Origin: Byssochlamys sp. IMV 00236
Taxonomy: Eukaryota > Ascomycota > Eurotiomycetes > Eurotiales > Thermoascaceae
DNA: 64,000 nt
Reading direction: 5' to 3'
Assembly (NCBI GenBank): GCA_001931875.2
Contig: MSJH02000773.1
Location: forward strand, 28,743 to 92,742
Shown: positions 56,523 to 64,000 of the stretch, one piece after another
Numbering within the stretch: the stretch's first letter is position 1
How the letters are laid out: the number at the start of each line of letters is the position of its first letter
Position numbers and translations under genes: made by a program
Notes under the pieces: model-generated
Seen by the model: the letters and a program-made list of their open reading frames with translations, nothing else
The model's database searches: none
Told to the model about the DNA's origin: nothing

Positions 56523-57494
56523 ATGGCCGCACCGTTCTACGGACCGGTTGAGGTTGATCTAGCCGCAACAGACAACGATTCCGCCTACGGTGAAGAACTA
56601 TCCTCCTATACCGAATCACTGAGGTCAACTGTTCTGAGTTATCGCCAAGAAAATGGAAGATTATATCAAGGATACGGTGATGGCACTTATCTGATGCCCA
56701 TTGACGAGCCCGAACTGTGCCGATTGGATCTAATGCATGAAATGATGCTGGAACTTATGGGCAGGAGACTATACCACGCTCCCATCGGTGAAACACCGCG
56801 GGATATCCTGGATCTTGGCACGGGAACTGGTATCTGGGCGATTGATATCGCCGATAAATTTCCCTCTGCTGTGGTTACCGGGGTCGATCTTAGTCCATCG
56901 CAGCCGGCCTTCGTCCCGCCAAATCTCCGTTTCATCGTGGAGGATATAGAAGACGAGTGGGAACACAGTCGTCTCTTCGATTTTATCCACGCACGCTACC
57001 TCGCGTTGTCTATCAAGGACTTCCCTGCACTTATACACCGATGCTATAACCACACTGCGCCGGGAGGATGGGTCGAGTTTCACGATTGGTCTTTCAACCA
57101 GATCTCTCAAGACGGGAGCACGAACGGTACTGCACTGGAGCAGTACTACAGAGTCACAACTGAGGCCTATGCAAAGGCTGGATATACCGTCAGTCCAGGG
57201 CCGCAATTAGAGCAATGGTTTTACCAGGCTGGTTTCCAAGATATCCATGTCCAGAAATATGTAATCCCCATGGGCACATGGCCAAAGAATGAGCACTTGA
57301 AGAGCATAGGTGCTTGGAACGCCTTTCAAGCACAATCAGGATTTGAGGCCGCTGCTATAGCAGTTATGACTCGGTTCGAATCATGGGGTCCCGCCCAGGT
57401 GAAGGACCTCGTCCAGAGGACTTTGGACGATGTGCGGAATCGGTCCATCCATGCGATCTTCGACTTTTACGTAGTCTGGGGCCGGAAACCGTGA
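56523..57494 (+). CDS. LaeA-like SAM-dependent methyltransferase
   Basis: Class I methyltransferase of the fungal LaeA-like (Llm/TAM) group. One exon from ATG 56523 gives 323 residues; the open frame extends 15 codons further upstream but without an ATG. The SAM-binding motif I is ILDLGTGTGIWAIDIAD (about 95-111), followed by the acidic end of strand 2 (VVTGVDLSP), motif II-like IVEDIEDEW, FDFIHARYLAL and the PGGWVEFHDW strand. The N-terminal DNDSAYGEE segment and SYRQENGRLYQGYGDGTYLMP are typical of this group. LaeA itself controls secondary metabolism; paralogues like this one often have other or unknown targets, and no biosynthetic cluster lies nearby. Confidence 0.92.
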   Translation: MAAPFYGPVEVDLAATDNDSAYGEELSSYTESLRSTVLSYRQENGRLYQGYGDGTYLMPIDEPELCRLDLMHEMMLELMGRRLYHAPIGETPRDILDLGTGTGIWAIDIADKFPSAVVTGVDLSPSQPAFVPPNLRFIVEDIEDEWEHSRLFDFIHARYLALSIKDFPALIHRCYNHTAPGGWVEFHDWSFNQISQDGSTNGTALEQYYRVTTEAYAKAGYTVSPGPQLEQWFYQAGFQDIHVQKYVIPMGTWPKNEHLKSIGAWNAFQAQSGFEAAAIAVMTRFESWGPAQVKDLVQRTLDDVRNRSIHAIFDFYVVWGRKP

Positions 57495-57745
57495 TGAAAA
57501 TGTCTCGAGCAGATGGATCATATGAGCGTCAGATGTTTTATGCAAAGACGGACCACAAGGGAGTTTGTTGAATTGGAGGATACCCATTTCGATCGTGAGT
57601 TAGTGGTTTAAATAGTTCTTTTGTCGATGTATATAGTGGTGGTTATAACAAGTACCTAAGAATAATAATAACATACTATTCTACCTTATTCGGACATCGC
57701 ATCCGCGGGCGGTGTGGTTGCCGATGCTGCCAAGCTTCGCTTTCT

Positions 57746-58448
57746 ATGGCCGGACAGAAGCTCCCTTCAACCTTCGCAAGTAATAAGCAAACGACACGAC
57801 ATCAGCTAGGAATCATGGGCCGCATAATCATATCCAGAGGGCTCAAAGCTGTATCGCCCGCTCGCGGGTTCTTCTCTACATCACTTCTACGAATGCAGCC
57901 CGTTCTTCTTCCCCAATCCTCACAATTCCGCTGTACCATGAGCACGTCCGCGACGCAGCAACCGATCTACGCGCAGGGGGAGGAGGAGAACAGGCTGAAT
58001 CCAGAACTGAGCAAGCTCTTTGAGTCGGGATGGGAGCTAGATGAGAATAAGATGGGCCTCAAGAAGACGTATCATTTCAAGACCTATACGAAAGTGCTGG
58101 TACGAGGGCATCGCATCCGTCAAACGAGTTTAATTCCCCTTCTAACTAGGTGCGGTGCTACAGGATTTCGTCCAAATGGTCGGAATAGCGAGTAAATCGA
58201 AGAATCATCATTCTCTTATGCAATTGGTAAGATATCCATCACAGGAAATAGGACAGTGAAGAGGATTGGGTTTCTGACAGGATTCTATGATGTAGGGACA
58301 TGGACATGTTTCGGTGCATTGGACGACTCATAATCCTCGCGGTTTGACGGCTAAAGATATCGACATGGCGCAATATTGTGATAACCAGGGAGGACTCATA
58401 AAGACCGTTGATAGAGGAGAAGCCGCAAAGTGCGGCCCGAAGCCATAA
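57746..58448 (+). CDS. Pterin-4-alpha-carbinolamine dehydratase
   Basis: Dehydrates 4a-hydroxytetrahydropterin and so recycles the pterin cofactor of aromatic hydroxylases. The exons are 57746-58099, 58164-58226 and 58296-58448; the second is only 21 codons, and all joins are in phase (189 residues from the first ATG). The core has GWELDENKMGLKKTYHFKTY, the signature KSKNHHSLMQL and VHWTTHNPRGLTAKDIDMAQYCD. Upstream of MSTSATQQ (57938), in-frame Met codons at 57746 and 57815 add a leader (MGRIIISRGLKAVSPARGFF and onward) without acidic residues, resembling a mitochondrial presequence. The cytosolic form would start at 57938 (125 residues), the common family size. Confidence 0.9.
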
Positions 58449-58614
58449 ACTGAGGCGTGTAACGGTACTGGACTGGGCACATGAGGACAGTCATTCATTT
58501 GTCGAGGAGATGTGCGCGTTATGCGGCAAACTTGTCTCATGGATCGGAACGGAGAAGCTGAGAAGTCGAGACGAACAGGTTATCACAAAACGCAGTACAC
58601 GATATAGCCGCGTT

Positions 58615-59139
58615 TTAGTGCTTCCAGACCATTCCCAGTCTCTGGAAGTAAGAGAATAACGACCCCTTCGGCACGTATCCTCCATACATACATTGCCACC
58701 GCGCAGCAAAGGTCCCCTCGATCGGCCCCAGCTCCGCAAAACCTAGCGCCTCCAGGCACCACGGTGTCAGAATGACCATGATTCCTAGAGCAATGACTGC
58801 GCAGTACACCGGATGCTCGCGAGCAAAGCCCATCGCTTCGTATGTGGCTTTGTCGAAGGCTTCTTTTACAGCCGTGCCCATGGATGCTCCAGCTTTCAGA
58901 ACTTTTATCAGGCTGCTCAAAAGGGCTTCTGAGACGCAACTGTTCCAGCCTTCAGTGCGGACTATCTCGTCGAGTTCTTTCTTCGTGTAGATATCGACTG
59001 ACTCGGCGTCGAGGAGGACGGTGAGGACATCGTCTGCAATTTTCTGAATCTGAGCCATCTCCTCTCCTAAGTCGCAGTCGTATGCTCCGCCTGATAGGCA
59101 GATGAGGAGTGTATCTTTGAGATCTTTGATGATGTCCAT
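58615..59139 (-). CDS. Ifi-6-16-type small membrane protein
   Basis: A single-exon, 174-residue protein starting MDIIKDLKDTLLICLSGG. The N-terminal 95 residues form a soluble helical part (QIQKIADDVLTVLLDAESVD, VSEALLSSLIKVLKAGASMG). The C-terminal part has a hydrophobic helix (YCAVIALGIMVILTPWCLEALGF) followed by GPIEGTFAARWQCMYGGYVPKGSLFSYFQRLG, which has the GPxxGSFAAxxQ and VPKGSLFSxLQ pattern of fungal members of the interferon-induced 6-16 family. In animals these small proteins sit in mitochondrial or ER membranes; in fungi the role is unknown. ATG 59139 was chosen because the 63 in-frame residues upstream look like untranslated leader. Confidence 0.85.
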   Translation of the reverse strand: MDIIKDLKDTLLICLSGGAYDCDLGEEMAQIQKIADDVLTVLLDAESVDIYTKKELDEIVRTEGWNSCVSEALLSSLIKVLKAGASMGTAVKEAFDKATYEAMGFAREHPVYCAVIALGIMVILTPWCLEALGFAELGPIEGTFAARWQCMYGGYVPKGSLFSYFQRLGMVWKH

Positions 59140-59565
59140 GGTAACGAATATGAACCAGACGCGTATATTTATTTTCGCAAAGCGGGAAGTATTTGAGCAT
59201 AAGAGAATGCAAACTGTTCGTAATCTGCACTCCACGGGACCTCCCCTCTCCTTATACTTCTGCCCTGGCGGAATTCGCCTCAGAGACCCCAGGCCATGAT
59301 TACTCTCAGCGGCAATCTCCGTCTGCATAGTGGGATGTTATGCAAATAACGCAAATACTGTAGCGCAGCGGTAAGAGAGCGAGAGAAAATGATGTTATTT
59401 TTGGGTGGACTTTTGCCTATTCTTTTAGCTTTAATTATAATGCAGCCGTTCTACACAACGATGGTAACTACACACACATTGCTAGAACTCTCCAAGTTAT
59501 TTCATAGATCAAATAGCCACTTCACCATTCTCCTTCTTGCAAGCTCATAATAGATCTTCTTCTTC
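59140..59565. other. Spacer between the Ifi-6-16-like and GFA-domain genes
   Basis: Both genes are on the minus strand. The interval is the promoter of the gene at 59139 and the 3' flank of the GFA-domain gene. No other feature is seen. Confidence 0.5.
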
Positions 59566-60283
59566 TCATTTCCGCGACGTAGGCCCAGCTTCCCACTGCT
59601 CAGCTTCCTGACACCCGCTGAAATAACTCGGCCGATTCTTCAACCAACATTCGATTTCAGGCTTGTACAATTCAAGACTATATCATGAGATCAATCAATA
59701 AATATATAATTCACAACAGCCACTTAAAAATTTTGGGAATTCCCTCCCCAGAAGCGACACCTGGATATATCCACTTACCCGTTCTCAATCAACACCGGCC
59801 TAATCACAATCGTTCGTCCCTCGTCCGCCAACGGGACAGTGTACAATGTACACCCGCAGCGCTTACAGAAGTACTTTTCCTTTGGGAATCCGCTCCCTGT
59901 CTCGGTGATTGTGTACGTCGTGACGAGAGATTCGGGGTCGTTGATACTGAACCGGGAGGATTGGTAGCGTGCTGTCTGTGCAGAGGTCAGCGCATTATAC
60001 TTAAGACATTATATTCGAGTATTGAATGTTGTTTAGATATAAACTCTATAGTGGAAGTAGATAGGATAGAATCAGAACCACTCAAGGCTCAGATCCAACC
60101 TTGCCGTAAAATAAAGCTCCGTAGCAAAGGCCTGGAAGAAACTAAACTCACGATCTGACATGGTCCTCCAGCGCCAAGTGCGCAATCGCTGCAGTAGCAG
60201 CAAAACACAATCTTAGGTTCTCCTTCTACGGTGAAAGAGACGCCTTTGCAGAGGCATGTGCCTGTCCGGGTGGCTGTTGACAT
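59566..60283 (-). CDS. GFA/CENP-V domain zinc protein
   Basis: Small zinc protein of the glutathione-dependent formaldehyde-activating (GFA/CENP-V) family. The exons are 60152-60283, 59779-59975 and 59566-59677 (146 residues); introns of 176 and 101 nt join in phase. Zinc ligands are visible in GTCLCKGVSF (Cys10, Cys12), CCYCSDC (Cys29, 31, 34) and YFCKRCGCTLYTV. The last exon gives ELYKPEIECWLKNRPSYF, the usual C-terminal signature of the family. An in-frame ATG 11 codons upstream (60316) is possible. In these fungal proteins the enzymatic role is unproven. Confidence 0.9.
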
Positions 60284-61862
60284 GGTAACTTGCACTGTAT
60301 AATGAGTCAGTCCCAATGTGGAATTCTGTTCAGGAACTGGCTGTTGTGGTACCAGTTCTTTATATATTTTTGGTCATCCCGGAGAGATATAAGATGAGTT
60401 TTGTTCTCTGGCGATGCATGGGTCAAAAGCTCAAGTGTCCAATTTGACTGACTCACACTCTCACCGGTACTCATTAAAGGCAAGCTTACAACACAACACC
60501 ACCTTTGCAGAAAATCAAATTTTAAGATAATTCGTCCCCTATGTATACCTTGGAAAAAGATGCGGATGTATTCCCTAAACGAGACAGTATTGCTTGTATC
60601 TAGATTGTATATCTATTTTGTTTTCAGTTTCTCGTTTCTAATTCGGGAAATATGGATAAGTGCCCGGGCCGTGGTCGTAACGATAGCCTCTCAACTGAGA
60701 GGCTGGGAGAGAAAGGATGGCTATACCATTTCCCTTCATAGTGGTCTGATGCGTTCAGCTGTCTATATTAAGTAAATTCAAAATGGAATGAATGATGATT
60801 CATCTTCTTAAAGATTTATATTAGGTCTGTTGGATTAGTCGCTGTAGATACACGCAACTGGCACCAAAGTTTATTTTTGAATGACAAGTCATCTTAGAAT
60901 GGGAGTATAATGGAAAATATACCGCCACGATGAGGAGATTCTCCCATTGCAGCTCAACGAGAACTAACCTAAGAGATATAAACTATTATTCCCCTAAACC
61001 ATACCCATGAATAGGTAGGAATAAAATACTTCAGATCAAGTATTCACCCGGCTCTCTCGTAATAACCATCCCAGAGTAACGTACTGTACATAACAGGACG
61101 ATAAACCTGAAATAAAGACAGGTCCGTATTAACCAGGAAGAAACAATATAACACAGCCAGCCCATGACACCTACTACTGCAAGCTTATTCGATGCGAGTC
61201 AGCCTGTGAAGAAACATGGAAGCAAGGATGTGGTATATTCCGGGGAGCGTGCATCTGCACTGCAGGTGCATACGTTATCGTTCAGGAACGGGTTGCTTTT
61301 TATAGAAAGCATGTGTCTCTACCGGGGGCAGCTGAGCTCGAAGATTGGTCTACATGTGGTCAATTGGACCGGGGGTTCCTATCGATTCACACACCAACAT
61401 AAGAACCCTTGGTGTTGAGAATGGTTTAAGGCTGCGGATAGGTAGCTATTATTGGCGAGCACTTATCGTCATATAGCCAACTGGATAGTAAAGGGGAGTT
61501 TTCAGCTGGTATTGAGTCATTTCCGGACTTTGTATGTGATCGTTACATAGCTGGGAACTTGGCAATCTGTATCAGAGCGGCAAGGGAATTTCGTGGCACA
61601 TCCTGTCCCATTCTACTAGCTTGATAGTTTCGTAGCACGACAGTAGGTAGCCAAGGATCCCGGGCCGTATCGATTAGGAATCTTGACTCTTCCATGCCGC
61701 GCAATTGCCTTACATTGGCTTCTGAAACTTTCATGTTACTCCCGCATATCCCAAGGCGGCAAAGCAAAGGACGAGCTCCTCTTAGTCATTAAACGAATCA
61801 TAACCATTACGGGAGCCCCAACATGGTAAGAGGACAAAGAGACAATCTTACTTCCTCCTCAG
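60284..61862. other. Spacer
   Basis: There is no supported gene. Frames at 60560-60775, 61164-61418 and 61543-61767 lack motifs. A 20-nt dyad at 60685-60704 is listed separately. Confidence 0.45.
60685..60704. promoter_or_regulatory. 20-nt dyad, candidate binding site
   Basis: AGCCTCTCA and TGAGAGGCT are exact reverse complements around AC, about 400 nt upstream of the GFA-domain gene. A dimeric factor site or chance hairpin are both possible. Confidence 0.35.
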
Positions 61863-62803
61863 TTACCACTGCCAGCGTGAAGTATCTTTATCCCAGTCAC
61901 TATCACGTTCATCCGTAGAGGGGTCCGGCTTGGCGAGATCGAAATCCGCAATCCAGTTGGCACCGAAGATAATGGGACGTTCGGGATTACCGGCCTTCTC
62001 AAAGGGTCCGATAAAGTAGCTATATAGAGTAAATTAGTCAGTTCGTCACCTTGTCGTTGGGATAATATAGCAATAACGTACAGTGTTTGCGTCTCCTGGT
62101 GCCAAACTAGGCTACTTGCCCCGCACACACGGGGGAACCATCCGTTCTCATGCAGCTTACTACATAGTCGACAATGATTATATCCAGTATCGAAAACAGA
62201 AGAAACATTAACTTACGGTAGAGCCTCAAGAAAAGCTAAGCGAACCTGCTCCCTTTCGTGGACTTCAAGAGCCCAAAATGGGTCAGCGCCATTGCCGTCT
62301 CCGAGGCGCAGCCCTGGGACGATCTCCCACACAAGCCAGATAATGAACCCACCCGGAACTAGCCCCGAGCGATCCTGTTTATCAGTCTTGTATCCGAGAA
62401 GCTTTGGTGTGTGACTCGAGCCCTTTTCAGTGAGGTCCCGGTAGGCGATCAATTCTGGGGGGTTGTATGTTGTGGCTTGTCGGCTTCTGGTATCCGCATC
62501 ATCCATTTCAGTCTTCCGATGGGGAACTTGAATGTAGATGCGCATGAAAGCTTTCTTAGTCCGGGCTTTGGGATCGCAGCATAGGTATTTGGCCGAGGCG
62601 AAAGAACGGAAGCCATACTCATGGTTTTCCTCCTCGTTAACCTGATAGTCATGCTCGTTCAACTTCTCAAGGATCTTCCACCGGGAAGGGACGGGTTGAT
62701 CAAGGGTAATGATAGTTCCAGGGTTAGGGCCCTTACGAAACCAGTATGAGGACGACATTGGAGTTGCTTTGGATGCTTTGGAGATGGGTTTCTTGATGCT
62801 CAC
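61863..62803 (-). CDS. Kinase-like protein lacking an obvious catalytic loop
   Basis: The exons are 62217-62803, 62082-62159 and 61863-62019 (273 residues), all in phase. The N-terminal part (ILEKLNEHDYQVNEEENHEYGFRSFASAKYLCCDPK, then AFMRIYIQVPHR) resembles the N-lobe of the aminoglycoside phosphotransferase/choline kinase-like proteins that are expanded in Aspergillus, and GGFIIWLVWEIVPGLRL looks like the hinge. In place of a HGDxxxxN loop it has HENGWFPRVCGASSLVWHQETQTLYFIG, and the DFG-like position reads IADFDLAKPD. Catalytic activity is therefore doubtful. The start may be Met1 (62803) or Met16 (62758). Confidence 0.75.
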
Positions 62804-64000
62804 TGAAGCTCATGTGGGGCAGACTGGCAGCTATAGCGCCTTGCGCTAGCCGTATTGGGAGGATAACTGGTGGCTGAATTGCCTAGATTTCCTGGCCGAC
62901 ATTATCTATTAATGTATTATTATATTCAAGATGGACCTTGACAGGTCAAGACCCATGGTGCTCATCACCCTCAGGCGCCACTTCTCAAGAGAACGCATGG
63001 TGCCCGGAAAGGTCTCTCGACAGATGTTCCTCATTTGTCACCTGATGGAAACTAGAGAAACCATTCAGCGCTTCCTGGAGGGATCTTGTACTGTACGTTC
63101 GAATGAACTGTGTCGCCATGATAACTTCCAAAAATAACCCCTCGCATGAAACCCCATGGAAGCAGTCGGGTTGGATTATTATTAGGAGGTCACACACCCG
63201 CCGGCCCCTCCCTTAAATTTAAAAGCCCATCTAGCTTCGGGGAACACTCTGTCGGGATGACGGTTGGGCGTGAGCTTTGATCCCGCTCCCAGATCTGCGC
63301 CAAACACCAGTCCTGCACATCTGAGGCCAATCATTCAGCGCGACAAGGCGATCCGGTGCGCGGCCGCGCAGATGGAGAACGCCGCCAATACAGGCTGGGA
63401 AAGGCGCCGGCGCTTAACGACAGACCAAACAACGCGCCTTTGCGGGATGATTGGAGGGAGAGGATGGAGCTTGGTGGCATCGTGTTTTTGGATCCAGCAG
63501 GCGTGATTCGACAGCAGCAACGGGAAGACAGGCGCTTCGAGGATGCAGAGTGGTGAATCCTGCGTGATGCATTTTAGGTGCGTGAGAGAGAGAGAGAGGG
63601 AGGAGGAAGTGGGAGGAACACGAGAGACTGTCGGGGTGTTGGTGACTGCCCTGTTACAGTACAATACGTATTTCAGTACCGGTACCGAATAACATACTCG
63701 AAGTACTAGGTGATGGACGGACGACCAACATAGACCACAATGTCAAGCCAGTCAAATAAGCGTGCATGCGCACAGAGCCCTTAGAGATCATGTCCAGTCA
63801 GGGGAAACATACTATATTTCTATTTTCAATAAGCTCCGGTAGATAACGCTAGTTACCAGAAATCTCATATATCCCTCGTACTCAGCATACCGATGTAACG
63901 GTACGGAAACATCCCGAGATACAGCTCAGTAAGAACGACCCCGGCCTTTCGATTCTTCACAACGCGACGATCGCATGAGATAAAGTGAAAAGCATACAGG
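62804..64000. other. Terminal spacer
   Basis: It holds the promoter of the kinase-like gene. Frames at 62931-63137, 63264-63506 and 63335-63664 lack motifs; a GA-repeat lies at about 63585-63600 and creates some of them. A gene beginning beyond the window end cannot be seen. Confidence 0.4.

Noticed and set aside
63335..63664. 109-codon minus-strand frame near the window end
   Set aside because: Much of it comes from a GA/TC simple repeat and it has no motif.
1..64000. CRISPR arrays, prokaryotic operons or ribosome binding sites
   Set aside because: The genome is eukaryotic, with spliceosomal introns throughout; no regularly spaced direct repeats were seen.

Overview
The window reads as a euchromatic chromosome-arm segment from a filamentous ascomycete of the Eurotiales, most likely an Aspergillus or close relative. 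This is inferred from the gene set (nudC, palF, a LaeA-like methyltransferase, a Zn2Cys6 regulator, jip5, atg5, shr3), from short introns (mostly 47-101 nt, GTRNGT donors, CTAAC-like branch sites), and from the 9-mer TACGGAGTA in spacers. I see no prokaryotic, viral or intact transposon genes. Exon joins were built by hand and checked for phase; none has been tested against transcripts or databases.

Layout. 1-5 kb: mitochondrial aspartyl-tRNA synthetase converging on nudC. 5-19.9 kb: an 861-residue F-box-like cysteine-rich protein, a flavin monooxygenase with a membrane tail, DPH2, an iron-dependent maleylacetate-reductase-like enzyme, the WD-repeat protein Jip5 (all minus strand), then an alpha/beta hydrolase. 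20-26 kb: mostly spacer with a small 82-residue gene, tRNA-Gly(GCC) and atg5. 26.4-28.9 kb: a Boi-type SAM/PH polarity protein. 28.9-35.6 kb: a 6.7-kb gene-poor stretch with fragments that look like a decayed gene, ending at a Zn2Cys6 transcription factor. 39.7-44.6 kb: a hydrophilic small protein, the Cockayne syndrome A (ERCC8) homologue divergent from an unknown gene, and mnd1. 47-53.4 kb: palF, shr3 and a conserved unknown. 54.6-62.8 kb: a 109-residue unknown, the LaeA-like methyltransferase, pterin carbinolamine dehydratase, an Ifi-6-16-type membrane protein, a GFA/CENP-V zinc protein and a kinase-like protein. The last 1.2 kb holds no supported gene.

The genes are largely independent housekeeping and regulatory functions (translation and ribosome assembly, nuclear migration, autophagy, polarity, DNA repair and meiosis, pH sensing, permease export). 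I see no biosynthetic cluster, and no clear undescribed multi-gene system. The points most worth a second look are: two genes whose start codon is cut off from the rest by an intron; two metabolic enzymes with in-frame mitochondrial-like leaders; a six-codon uORF ending 9 nt before palF; several perfect or near-perfect dyads in spacers, including a 10-bp stem with a GAAA loop; a TACGGAGTA motif; and a decayed-looking gene near 33 kb.
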